64,000 nt of DNA from Murinocardiopsis flavida (GTDB lineage: Bacteria > Actinomycetota > Actinomycetes > Streptosporangiales > Streptosporangiaceae). The DNA lies in NCBI RefSeq assembly GCF_003014485.1, contig NZ_PYGA01000011.1, positions 171,230-235,229 of the forward strand, in the 5' to 3' direction. The position numbers and the translations under genes are program-made. How positions within the stretch are numbered: position 1 is the stretch's first letter; every line of letters starts with the position of its first letter. The notes below the pieces were generated by a model. It saw only the letters and a list, made by a program, of their open reading frames with translations, ran no database searches and was not told where the DNA came from. Positions 34,755 to 43,086 of the stretch are shown in pieces.

Positions 34755-35699
34755 ATGCTCGATTTGCGCAGGCTGCACGTCCTCCAGGAGTTCACCCGGC
34801 ACGGGACCATCGCCGGTGCGGCGGCCGCGCTCGGCTACACGCCGTCCGCCGTGTCCCAGCAGCTGTCCACTCTGGAACGCGAGGTCGGCACCTCGCTGGT
34901 CGACCGCACCGCACGCAGCGCGGAGCTGACCGACGCGGGGCGGCTGCTCGCCGAGCAGGCCGAGCAGATCCTCGCCATGGTCGAGGCGGCCGAGTCGGTG
35001 ATCGCCGCGCAGGGCGGCATCGCCATGGGCAAGGTCACCGTGAGCGCGTTCCCCACGGCGGCCGTCGCGCTGGCCCCCTTGCTCGCGCAGCGCATGCGCG
35101 AGCACGACGGCATGCAGCTCGTGCTGCGCCAGACGGGCGAAGGCGGCGGCACCCGGCTGGTCGCGGGCGGCGAGGTCGACATCGCCCTGATCGACGACTG
35201 GTCGGGCCTGCGCCCCGACAGCGGAGCGGGCAAGCTCCGGCACTACCACCTGCTGCACGACCCCATGGTGCTCGCCGTACCGGGCTCGCACCCGCTCGCG
35301 GACACCGAGCGCCCCGTCGTGCTGGAGCGGCTGCGCCACGAGTCGTGGATCACCGCGCCGCACGGCGAACCCTCGCGGTCCGCCACCGACCGGCTGCTCG
35401 CCGACGCCGGGGGCGCCCCCACGGCGGCGTGGGAGTTCGAGGGGCTCGGCACCATCCTCAGCCTGGTCGAGCGGGGCATCGGCATCGCGGCCGTGCCGTC
35501 GCTGGCGTTGGCGTCCGCAAACGGGGACCTGGTGTTCCGCCGGCTCCCGGGCACCGCTCCGGCGCGCGACGTCTACGCCGTCGCGCGCTCCACCCGGGTG
35601 CGCCGCCCGGCGCTGAACGTGACCGTCCAGGCGCTGTACCACGCGGCGACCGAGATCCGCCGGTCGCTCGACACGGCGATGGACGACGTCGCGTCCTGA
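34755..35699 (+). CDS. LysR-family transcriptional regulator
   Basis: 314 residues. Winged helix-turn-helix at 1-60 (LRRLHVLQEFTRHGTIAGAA, then YTPSAVSQQLSTLEREVGT) and a type-2 periplasmic-binding effector domain (about 90-295; VTVSAFPTAAVALAPLLAQ, GGEVDIALIDDW). Start ATG follows a -10-like TAAGCT by 6 bases and has no ribosome site, so it is probably leaderless. The intergenic region with the divergent aminotransferase is AT-rich and holds T-N11-A-like sites, for example around ATCAATACAAGCGAT (34710-34724). Confidence 0.93.
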   Translation: MLDLRRLHVLQEFTRHGTIAGAAAALGYTPSAVSQQLSTLEREVGTSLVDRTARSAELTDAGRLLAEQAEQILAMVEAAESVIAAQGGIAMGKVTVSAFPTAAVALAPLLAQRMREHDGMQLVLRQTGEGGGTRLVAGGEVDIALIDDWSGLRPDSGAGKLRHYHLLHDPMVLAVPGSHPLADTERPVVLERLRHESWITAPHGEPSRSATDRLLADAGGAPTAAWEFEGLGTILSLVERGIGIAAVPSLALASANGDLVFRRLPGTAPARDVYAVARSTRVRRPALNVTVQALYHAATEIRRSLDTAMDDVAS

Positions 35700-35723
35700 C
35701 CCTGCCCCGCGATGCCGCGGGTG

Positions 35724-36134
35724 TCAGCCGTAGCCGTCGACGGGACGGTCGACAGTGCGGTCGACGGGGCGGTCGATAGGTCTGTCGAACGGGACGTCGG
35801 CCGGGCGCTCCGGCGCCAGGTGCACGTCGGCGCCGCGGCGGCGGGCCCGTTCCAGGCGGCGGCGCAGCCTGCGCGCTATGTGCAGGGAGCGATCGCGGTC
35901 CTCGCGGGCGTTCCACCACTCCGCGTATGCCTCGACCCTGCGGCGGCGCAGCTCTTCGAGCTCGGCCTCGATCTCGCGCACCTTGCGGTCGACCGCGGCG
36001 TGCTCGCGTCCGAAGACCTCCATCGAGCACTCGCGCGCCCCGGCCTCTTCCTCGACACGGCGGAGCCGCGCCTCGTCCCTGCTGGACTGCGGCGCGCGCC
36101 CTGTGCCTGCTGACCCTGACCCGACGAACCACAC
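35724..36134 (-). CDS. Hypothetical coiled-coil protein with DRPV repeat tail
   Basis: 136 residues from GTG at 36134; internal starts are possible, for example the Met before EVFGREHAAV. The middle (about 45-100) is strongly charged and heptad-like (VREIEAELEELRRRRVEAYA), a predicted coiled coil. The tail carries repeated Asp-Arg-Pro units (DRPIDRPVDRTVDRPVD), from 12- to 15-base repeats at 35730-35795. No signal peptide. Codon third positions are GC-rich in this frame, supporting a real gene, but no family is recognised. Confidence 0.45.
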   Translation of the reverse strand: MWFVGSGSAGTGRAPQSSRDEARLRRVEEEAGARECSMEVFGREHAAVDRKVREIEAELEELRRRRVEAYAEWWNAREDRDRSLHIARRLRRRLERARRRGADVHLAPERPADVPFDRPIDRPVDRTVDRPVDGYG

Positions 36135-36220
36135 ATCAGTCTGTCTATCCCGGACAGGCCCGACATCACCGGAACGTGACGCAAAAAGTACGGAAAGTGA
36201 CGGAACGGAGTCGTAAGCGA

Positions 36221-36247
36221 GGGGCGGCCCGCAGAGCGGGCCGCCCC
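36221..36247 (-). terminator. Hairpin downstream of the glycosyltransferase
   Basis: Arms GGGGCGGCCCGC (36221-36232) and GCGGGCCGCCCC (36236-36247) with an AGA loop, 15 bases past the glycosyltransferase stop. Confidence 0.7.
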
Positions 36248-36261
36248 TGTGTTGGCGTTGA

Positions 36262-37569
36262 TCAGGCCGCCATGGCCTGGCGGCGGCGCGACTGCGCGGG
36301 CACCCGGGTGAGGATCCCGCGGCGGGCCAGCCCCGGACGGCTCGACCGCACCTTGTCGTAGATCTCCTCGAACCGTTCGAGCGAGTTCCGGTGATCGTGG
36401 GTCTGCGCGATCCTGCGGCTGGCCTCGCCCATCTCGGCGCGCCGCGGCGACTCCAGTACCTCCAGCAGGCGGCGGGTCAGCGCCCCGATGTCGCCCGGCG
36501 GATACAGGAAGCCGTTCTCGCCCTCCTTCACCAGGTGCGGCAGTGCGAGCGCATTTGCGGCGACCACCGGCAGGCCGGTGGACATGGCCTCCAGGGTCGC
36601 GATGCTCTGCAACTCCGCGACACTGCCGATGGCGAACATGTCGGCGGCGACGTAGACCTGCGGCAGGTCCTCGTCCGGGACGAACCCGAGGAAGAACACC
36701 CGGTCGGCCACGCCGTGCTCGTGGGCGAGGCGGCGCAGCTCCTCCTGGCGCTGGCCGGTGCCGACCAGCGCGAGCTGCACATCGCGGCGTTCGGCGACCC
36801 GGGGCAGCGCCCGGATCAGCTCGTCGATGCGCTTCTCCACGTCGAGGCGGCCGACGAACACCATGGTCTCGCGGTCCGGCAGGCCGAACCCGGCGCGCGC
36901 GACGCTGCGCTCCTCGGGGCGCGGCTGGAAGCGTTCCAGGTCGATGCCGCAGGACACCGGCTCGACGGGGCGGCTGTAGCCCTTCTCCGCGAGCAGTTTC
37001 GCGGCCCGCTCGGTGGGCGTCGTCAGGTAGTCGGCCTCGTAGGCGACCCGGATCATGTCCCGCCACGCCAGCGTGCCCGCGGTGGAGTGCAGCAGCCCGG
37101 GCAGGTGGGCGTGGGCGAAGAGGTTGTCCGGCATGAAGTGGTTGGTGAGCACCACGGGCGTACCCGCCAGCCGGCCGGCCCGGATCGCGGCCCTGCTGAT
37201 GGTGAAGTGGCTCTGCGAGTGCACGACGTGCGGCGCGAACCGGTCGACGAGGCGGGCGACGTGCCCGTGGACGCCGAGCGGGACGGCCGTCCGCATGGTC
37301 GGGTGCACCAGCACGGACGCCGAGCGCAGGCGGTGCAGCACCACACCGTCGGCGTACTCGATCGCCGGTCGTCCCGCGGCGGAGGCGCACACCACGTGCA
37401 CGTCGTTGCCGCGCTCGGCGAGGCCGGTGGCGAGCCGGTGGGTGAAGTACCCGGCGCCGTTGACGTCGGGCGGGTAGGTGTCGGTCGCGATCAGGATGCG
37501 GCGGCGGGTGCCGCCGTTACGGCCGGCACGGCTCATCGAGGTGAGATATCGCTGGGCTGACCCGGTCAT
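36262..37569 (-). CDS. GT4-family glycosyltransferase (GT-B fold)
   Basis: 435 residues from ATG at 37569, which overlaps the transporter stop (ATGA) and has AGGAG upstream. N-terminal Rossmann half with RRILIATDTYPPDVNGAGYF; C-terminal half with VFVGRLDVEKRIDELI and the nucleotide-sugar EX7E motif in ELQSIATLEAMSTGLPVVA. Close in pattern to actinobacterial mannosyltransferases or glucosyltransferases for glycolipids or capsule. A low-complexity Arg-rich C-terminal tail follows. Translationally coupled to a membrane transporter, so the two probably act in one cell-envelope step. Confidence 0.92.
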   Translation of the reverse strand: MTGSAQRYLTSMSRAGRNGGTRRRILIATDTYPPDVNGAGYFTHRLATGLAERGNDVHVVCASAAGRPAIEYADGVVLHRLRSASVLVHPTMRTAVPLGVHGHVARLVDRFAPHVVHSQSHFTISRAAIRAGRLAGTPVVLTNHFMPDNLFAHAHLPGLLHSTAGTLAWRDMIRVAYEADYLTTPTERAAKLLAEKGYSRPVEPVSCGIDLERFQPRPEERSVARAGFGLPDRETMVFVGRLDVEKRIDELIRALPRVAERRDVQLALVGTGQRQEELRRLAHEHGVADRVFFLGFVPDEDLPQVYVAADMFAIGSVAELQSIATLEAMSTGLPVVAANALALPHLVKEGENGFLYPPGDIGALTRRLLEVLESPRRAEMGEASRRIAQTHDHRNSLERFEEIYDKVRSSRPGLARRGILTRVPAQSRRRQAMAA

Positions 37570-38474
37570 GACGTTTCTCCTGAGTTCTGGTGGACGAGTT
37601 CGTGTCGTACTGCACTCGGTCGCGCGGCCTCGGGGTTGCGGTTCTTCGCCCTCGCGAGCACCGCCGTCCCGAGGATCGCCAGCCCCGCGGACGCGGTCGC
37701 CAGCAGCTGGTCCTGCGGTGTGGTGGGCAGCCCTTCGCCGAGCATCAGTGCGCCGATCCCCGCCCCGGTGATCGGGTCGGCGACGAGCAGCGTGGCGTAG
37801 GCGGCGGCGAAGTGCCCGGTGCGGTAGGCGTTCTGCTGGAGCAGCCCGCCGAACAGTGCGATGGCGATGCCCAGCACCGTCAGCCAGGTCAGCACCGCGG
37901 TGATGTCGGTGACGGTCTGGGAGGCGACCACGCGTGCCAGCGCCGACGTGGTGCCGAGCGCCGCGCCGCCGGCGGAGGCGAGCAGCACCGCGCGCAGGCC
38001 AGCGGGGAGCCACGGCGCCGCGAAGTACACGGCCCCGCCGATCGCCGCGACGGATCCGGTGAGGATCAGTCCGACACCGGTGGTCATGTGCGGTGTCGCC
38101 GCGCTGTGCGGGAAGAGCAGCAGCACCCCCGCCAGGCCGACCATGACCGCGAGCCCGCCGAGGATCTGGCTGGTGCGCACCCGCCGCCGGTTGAAGACCG
38201 CCGACAGGACGATGGCGAACAGCAGGCCGGTGACGCCGATGGGCTGGATGATGGTGAGCGGCGCTCCGCTGAGCGCCACCAGGTGCAGGGCGACCCCTCC
38301 CCCTGCCGCGAGCGTCCCGATCATCCAGCGGGGGCGCTGCGCGAGGTGCAGCAGGAATCCGGCGCGGGCGACGCTTCCCCCGGGGGCGCGGACCGCGTCG
38401 CGCTCCTGCATCGCCGACCCGAATGCCATGCAGAAAGCGCCGGCGAGCGCGACGGCAACGGACCACATCAGCAT
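37566..38474 (-). CDS. DMT/NIPA-like membrane transporter
   Basis: 302 residues from ATG at 38474, chosen over the GTG at 38483 because GGAAGG lies 11 bases before this ATG but too close to the GTG. About nine or ten membrane helices; two related halves (LVALSGAPLTIIQPIGVTGL and AAYATLLVADPITGAGIGAL) match the EamA/DMT superfamily and the actinobacterial form that resembles NIPA proteins. The substrate is unknown; a role in lipid-linked or small-molecule flux is suggested by coupling to the glycosyltransferase. Confidence 0.85.
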   Translation of the reverse strand: MLMWSVAVALAGAFCMAFGSAMQERDAVRAPGGSVARAGFLLHLAQRPRWMIGTLAAGGGVALHLVALSGAPLTIIQPIGVTGLLFAIVLSAVFNRRRVRTSQILGGLAVMVGLAGVLLLFPHSAATPHMTTGVGLILTGSVAAIGGAVYFAAPWLPAGLRAVLLASAGGAALGTTSALARVVASQTVTDITAVLTWLTVLGIAIALFGGLLQQNAYRTGHFAAAYATLLVADPITGAGIGALMLGEGLPTTPQDQLLATASAGLAILGTAVLARAKNRNPEAARPSAVRHELVHQNSGETS

Positions 38475-39054
38475 CGCGAACACATCCTTCCGCCGAGTGC
38501 GCGAATCGCCGCTTGCTTCGTCATCGCGCCTCCCCTACCCGGTGCGGCGCCCGTGCCCCGCTGATGCAGAAAACGGTACGGATCGGCGGGATACCGGAGC
38601 GATACCGTCACCACCCGAACCGGGGTAGTGCCAGCCCCACTTCCACCGGGGGTGTGCAGGTCCGATGGGTCCCCACTGCCGTGTCGTGCCGCCGCCGGCC
38701 CCATGCGGCCCCCCTTTCCCGGTCCCGGACGCCGCGCACCCGTACGGGTCCGTTGCGTCCCCCTCCGAACGGTAGGTATCCCCGTCCTCGGGCGCCTCGC
38801 CCAGAAGACGGCCTGACCAGGGCGATATTTCGCCGAAAGTTGGTGTCGCGGATTCCAACACCTACCCCGATCGACTCCGTGCCGCACAGGGCCACGCCGC
38901 TCTTGGCACTACTGAAACGCCTGCTCACCGGACAGGTCAACGAACACCACACGAAATCGGGGCGTTCTAAGGGGGCGACCCCGGTGCGCCCCGGAGGCGG
39001 TGGCACGCCGACGGCCCCGAGCCCGTAGGGTCCGGGGTCCAGGGGTGCGGCCGC
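38475..39054. other. Intergenic region without recognisable gene
   Basis: 580 bases between the DMT gene start and the end of the spermidine-synthase-like gene. Open frames here encode only Gly/Pro/Arg-rich text without ribosome sites. The AT-richer section at 38820-38970 may hold a promoter for the DMT/GT4 operon, but no hexamer pair could be chosen. Confidence 0.5.
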
Positions 39055-40539
39055 TCAGCTCAGGTAGGGGGTGAGGAGCTGGTCGACGGGGGCGTGGTCG
39101 TCGGTGAGGACCGTGCCGCGCTCGGCCCAGTCGGCGACCCTGCCGCGGCCGGCGAGGGCGCCCTTGTCGGCGCCCTGCGGGTCGCCGGCCGCCGCGACGG
39201 CGTCGGAGAGGCGGCCGGCGGGGATCGGGGCGTCGGAGGCCACCACGACGTGGTTGCCCCCTTCGGGCGCGTCGAGGGACTCCTCCGGTGCGATGACCGC
39301 GACGTGCTCGAACACCCGCCCGAGGGTGGCGACCTCGGCGGCGAGGAAGTCGCGCGGGCCGCGGTCGATGATGTTGGCGACGTAGCGACCGTCGGTGCGC
39401 AGCACCCGGCGGACCTCGGTGGCGAACTCGACGGTGGTGAGGTGCCACGGCACGCTCAGGCCGCCGAAGGCGTCGCCGAACACGACGTCGTAGCCGTCGT
39501 CGCGGGACGCGGTGATGGCGGTGCGCGCGTCGCCCTGGCGTACGCGCAGCGCGGGCCCGGGGCGCAGGTCGAGTTCCGCCTCGGCGAGCCGGGTCACGGC
39601 CGGGTCGATCTCCAGGACCTCGCTGCGCGACCCGCGCCGGTCGGCGGCGAGCCAGCGGGGCATGGTGTAGGCGCCGCCGCCGACGTGCAGCGCGTCGAGC
39701 GGGCCCTTGGGGGCGAGGGCGTCGACGGAGGCGGCGAACCACCGGGTGTAGCCGAACTCCAGGTGGGCGGGGTCGGCGAGGTCGACGTAGCCGTGCCGCA
39801 GGTCGTCGAGGAGCAGCACCCTGCCGGTGGCGCGCTCCGGGTCGGTCTCGACGCGGGCGCAGAAGTAGGCGGTCTCGGCGTCGCAGGGCGACCGCACCGA
39901 CACCAGCAGCCCGGCGCCGAGCAGCAGCACCACCGCCATGGCGGGGACGGAGCGTCCCCGCGGCAGGCCGCCGCGCAGCAGCAGGAGCGCGCCGAGGACG
40001 GCGAGGCCGATGCCGGTGACCAGCAGCACCATGGAGATCGGGAGTGCGGCGATGAGAACGTAGCCGGTGAGGAAGGTGCCGGCGAGCGCGCCGACGGTCC
40101 CCCAGGCGCTAAAGCGGCCGACGACCCCGCCGGCGCGGTCGAGGTCGGCGAGCTGGGTCTTGACGACGACGGGGGTGACGGCGGAGAGCAGCGTCACGGG
40201 CAGGGCGATGCTCAGGGCGACCAGCAGGAGCGCGGTGATGGGCCCGGCGCCGGTGAGTGCGGGGCCGAGGCCGAGCACGATGGGGCGGGCGAGCATGGTG
40301 GTGCCCCCGCCGAACACCAGCAGTGGGCCGAGCAGTTTCGGGGGGTGCATGCGGTCGGCGGCGTCGCCGCCGAGTTTGGCGCCCAGCGCGATGGCGCCGA
40401 GGGCGACCCCGATGGCGGCGGTGTAGGTCTCCAGGGTGTCGCCGGCGTACGGCGCCACGAGCCGGGTGACCGCCACCTCCAGGACCAGCACGGCGGCGGA
40501 CGACACGATGACGACTGCTGTGGCGAGGTAGCGGTTCAC
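39055..40539 (-). CDS. Membrane-fused spermidine synthase-like protein
   Basis: 494 residues from GTG at 40539. The first about 210 residues form seven membrane helices, followed by a spermidine-synthase/methyltransferase-like domain: LHVGGGAYTMPRWL, the Asp of the ribose strand in SEVLEIDPAVT, GDARTAI, and DVVFGDAFGGLSVPWHLTT. In true spermidine synthases GGGDG is conserved; here it is GGGAY, so aminopropyl transfer is uncertain. Such fused proteins are widespread in actinobacteria with no settled function. A TAGCCT -10 ends 6 bases before the GTG, so it is probably leaderless. Confidence 0.87.
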   Translation of the reverse strand: MNRYLATAVVIVSSAAVLVLEVAVTRLVAPYAGDTLETYTAAIGVALGAIALGAKLGGDAADRMHPPKLLGPLLVFGGGTTMLARPIVLGLGPALTGAGPITALLLVALSIALPVTLLSAVTPVVVKTQLADLDRAGGVVGRFSAWGTVGALAGTFLTGYVLIAALPISMVLLVTGIGLAVLGALLLLRGGLPRGRSVPAMAVVLLLGAGLLVSVRSPCDAETAYFCARVETDPERATGRVLLLDDLRHGYVDLADPAHLEFGYTRWFAASVDALAPKGPLDALHVGGGAYTMPRWLAADRRGSRSEVLEIDPAVTRLAEAELDLRPGPALRVRQGDARTAITASRDDGYDVVFGDAFGGLSVPWHLTTVEFATEVRRVLRTDGRYVANIIDRGPRDFLAAEVATLGRVFEHVAVIAPEESLDAPEGGNHVVVASDAPIPAGRLSDAVAAAGDPQGADKGALAGRGRVADWAERGTVLTDDHAPVDQLLTPYLS

Positions 40540-40680
40540 AGGGCGAGGCTAGTGCCCCCGCGCCGGGGGGGCGGCGGGCGGTGGCGGGTCGCGCCGGTGC
40601 CGTCGGGCGGCGCGGCAGGCCCTCGGCGGCGGACCGGCCGGTCGTGGACCTTTCCGACGTGCCGGTCAGGCAGGTCATAA

Positions 40681-40726
40681 CCGGGATGTGCTTCGGCGGT
40701 CGCTGCTGCGCAGCCGCCTCGCAGCC
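40681..40726 (+). repeat. Dispersed repeat family B, third copy
   Basis: CCGGGATGTG then TCGGCGGTCGCTGCTG, the palindrome GCTGCGCAGC and CCGCCTCGCAGCC, matching 7451-7497 and the inverse of 7828-7870. It lies in the 269-base gap between the spermidine-synthase-like and dehydrogenase genes, which holds nothing else recognisable. Confidence 0.75.
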
Positions 40727-40808
40727 CGGCCCTTGCCCCGTTGGGCGGATGTGCCGTGGCCCCGTACCCGCGGCGAGGACCGGCGTCCTGGCCGCGCGCA
40801 ACGGACGT

Positions 40809-41756
40809 TCAGGCCGGGCGCGGGGCGGGGTCGAGGGGGATGCCGTTGCGGTGCCAGGACACGACGTTGAGCGCGAGCCGGCTGAGGTCCTCGAGGCGGT
40901 GGTCGATGCGGTGGTCGGCGCGCCGTTTCGCGGGGCGGTCGGGGGCGATGAGCACGGACGGGTGGCTGCGCAGCGGGCAGGGTTCGGCGGCGTGGGCGTC
41001 GAACGGGCGGGTGGGGCCCGAGCCGAACCCGGCGATCCGGCCGCTGTGCAGCGCGGTGAGCATGGCCTCGCGCCGCACCAGCGCGTGGTCGGCGAGGTTG
41101 ACCACGATGGCGCCCGGGCGCATGCGGGCGATGGTGGCGGTGTCGATCAGCGCGCGGGTGGAGTCGGTGAGCGGGACGTGCAGCGAGATGGCGTCGCTGG
41201 CGGCGAGCAGCGCGTCGAGGTCCATGCGCTCGGCGGGTGCCCGCCATGGGTGGGCGCGGGGGTCGGTGCCGACGACGCGCCCGAACATGGGCCCGGCGAG
41301 GCGGGCGACCCTGCTCCCGACGCGGCCCATGCCGATGACCCCGAGGGTGCGCTCGTGCGCGCCGCGCGGGGTGCCCGTCAGGGTGCAGTGGTCGGCGTCG
41401 ACCCGACGGACCTGGGCGAGGACGAGCGACAGGGCCTGGCTGGCGTGGCGGTCGGCGGATTCGCCCTTGCGCGGGCCCGCGAGCCAGACGCCGCGCGCCT
41501 CGGCGGCGTCGACGTCGACGTCGGCGGGGCGCACGCTCACGACGAGGCCGAGCCGCGGCAGCCGGTCGAGGAGGTCGGCGTCGACGCGGGCGCCCCGCAC
41601 GATCAGGGCCCTGGCGTTGGCGCCGACGGCGGCGATCTCGTCGGGCCCGGTGGAGTCGAGGACCCGGACCGGGAGCCCCGCGGCGGAGAGGACGCCGGCC
41701 GCGGCCTGGGCCGCGGGGTCGGGGATCCCCGCGACGACGGCAAAGGGATCGTCCAC
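40809..41756 (-). CDS. D-2-hydroxyacid dehydrogenase-like protein with altered active site
   Basis: 315 residues from GTG at 41756, preceded by GGAGGAGGT. The NAD-binding domain is intact (LGVIGMGRVGSRVARLAG, VGTDPR), so the fold is the D-2-hydroxyacid dehydrogenase/phosphoglycerate dehydrogenase type. The catalytic Arg expected in a NxxRG motif is missing (VVNLADHALV), and the catalytic His expected in a TPH motif is replaced (LIAPDRPAKR); the Glu is kept in HAAEPCPL. It may be a non-catalytic relative or use other residues. Compare the intact paralogue at 49321-50217. Confidence 0.85.
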   Translation of the reverse strand: MDDPFAVVAGIPDPAAQAAAGVLSAAGLPVRVLDSTGPDEIAAVGANARALIVRGARVDADLLDRLPRLGLVVSVRPADVDVDAAEARGVWLAGPRKGESADRHASQALSLVLAQVRRVDADHCTLTGTPRGAHERTLGVIGMGRVGSRVARLAGPMFGRVVGTDPRAHPWRAPAERMDLDALLAASDAISLHVPLTDSTRALIDTATIARMRPGAIVVNLADHALVRREAMLTALHSGRIAGFGSGPTRPFDAHAAEPCPLRSHPSVLIAPDRPAKRRADHRIDHRLEDLSRLALNVVSWHRNGIPLDPAPRPA

Positions 41757-42076
41757 TGGGCACCTCCTCCCGGTCACGTAACGGTCACGATCCATCGACG
41801 CTACCGCCGGGCAATTTTTTTCGATAGGCCGCGCATCCGCCCAGTGACCGGACCGTGATGGCAAGGGCGCGCGGGAAGCCCGGTGCCTTAAGGGATTGCG
41901 CCGAATGCGACAGAACGTGAGAACCGCGTCACATCACTTTCGGCAATGAGTATTCGGCTATCGGTGACGAAATCGCCTGCCGCGGGGGCGCCGGGCGGAT
42001 TCCACGGCACGGTATTGGCCATCATTTAGGCACAATTGGGGGCAGATCCCCCCGACAGATGACAGGTGGTTTCCCG

Positions 42077-42976
42077 GTGAGCGGACTGGACTTCGACACG
42101 ATCGACACAGCCATCGTGCGCGAATTGCAGGCGGACGGCCGCCTCGCCTACGAATCGCTGGCAGGGCGTGTCGGCCTGTCCCGCGCCGCGGCGCGGCTGC
42201 GGGTGCGGCGCCTGCTCGCCAACGGTTCGATCCGCGTGGTCGGCGTCGTCCACCCCGCGGTGCGCTCCATCGGGGCGAGCGCCCACCTGTCCATCTCCAC
42301 GGCGGCGCCCGGCGCCCCGGTCGCCGCCGCGGTCGCGGAGGTCGCCGGTGTCACCCACGTCGCCCTGGCCGTGGGCCGCGTCCCGCTGGTCGCCGAGGTG
42401 CGCGGTCGCGACCTCGCCCAGCTCGCCGAGACCGTCGACCTGATCCGCACGGTGGGCGGCGTGCGCGCGGTCGACACCTTCGTCTACACGCAGGTGCTGA
42501 AGGACCCCGGGCTGCCGCACTTCGGCCCGCCGACGGCCGAGCCCGACCCCGTCGACCTGCACCTGCTGAAACTGCTCCAGGACGACGGCCGGTCGTCCTT
42601 CGCCGAGCTCGCCGGGCGGGTCGGCCTGTCCGCCGGCGCGGTGCGCAGCCGGGTGCTGCGCCTGCTGGACGGCGGTGTGGTGCGGGTGACCGCCCTGGTC
42701 GACCCCATGGCGGCCGGCCACCGCAGGCTGGGCGGTTTCGCGCTGCGCGTGGACGGCGAGGCCGGGTGCCTCGACGACACCGCCGCCGAGATCGCGTCGT
42801 GGGACCACAGCCGGTCGCTGGCGCGCGGCCTCGGCCGCGCCGACCTGATGGGGACGTTCACCGCGCGGTCGACCGCCGACCTCATCACCTGCCAGGAGCG
42901 GCTGCGCGCGCTGCCCGGTGTCAGCGTCCTGGACACCTGGACCCACGTGGGGGCCGCCGGCGGCGGCGCGGGCTGA
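42077..42976 (+). CDS. Lrp/AsnC-family regulator with two tandem Lrp modules
   Basis: 299 residues from GTG at 42077, 7 bases after AGGTGG; an ATG at 42059 would add six residues. Two complete Lrp-type units: helix-turn-helix 1 (TAIVRELQADGRLAYESLAG, then VGLSRAAARLRVRRL) with a RAM-like domain, then a second (LHLLKLLQDDGRSSFAELAG, then VGLSAGAVRSRVLRLL) with its own RAM-like domain. Double-Lrp proteins are typical of actinobacteria and respond to amino acids or other small ligands. The 320-base upstream gap is AT-rich. Possible target: the hexosaminidase gene 110 bases downstream. Confidence 0.9.
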   Translation: MSGLDFDTIDTAIVRELQADGRLAYESLAGRVGLSRAAARLRVRRLLANGSIRVVGVVHPAVRSIGASAHLSISTAAPGAPVAAAVAEVAGVTHVALAVGRVPLVAEVRGRDLAQLAETVDLIRTVGGVRAVDTFVYTQVLKDPGLPHFGPPTAEPDPVDLHLLKLLQDDGRSSFAELAGRVGLSAGAVRSRVLRLLDGGVVRVTALVDPMAAGHRRLGGFALRVDGEAGCLDDTAAEIASWDHSRSLARGLGRADLMGTFTARSTADLITCQERLRALPGVSVLDTWTHVGAAGGGAG

Positions 42977-43086
42977 GGGCGCCGCAGCAGCGCTCCGGCG
43001 GCTTTTCCCAGGGGCGGCACCCCTCCCCTTCCGGCGCCCGGCATGGGATTATTGTCGGGTCCTGGTCTAGACCGGAGGAGCCCCCT

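Noticed and set aside
38535..38861. 108-codon minus-strand frame in the 38.5-39.0 kb gap
   Set aside because: Low-complexity Gly/Pro content and no ribosome site.
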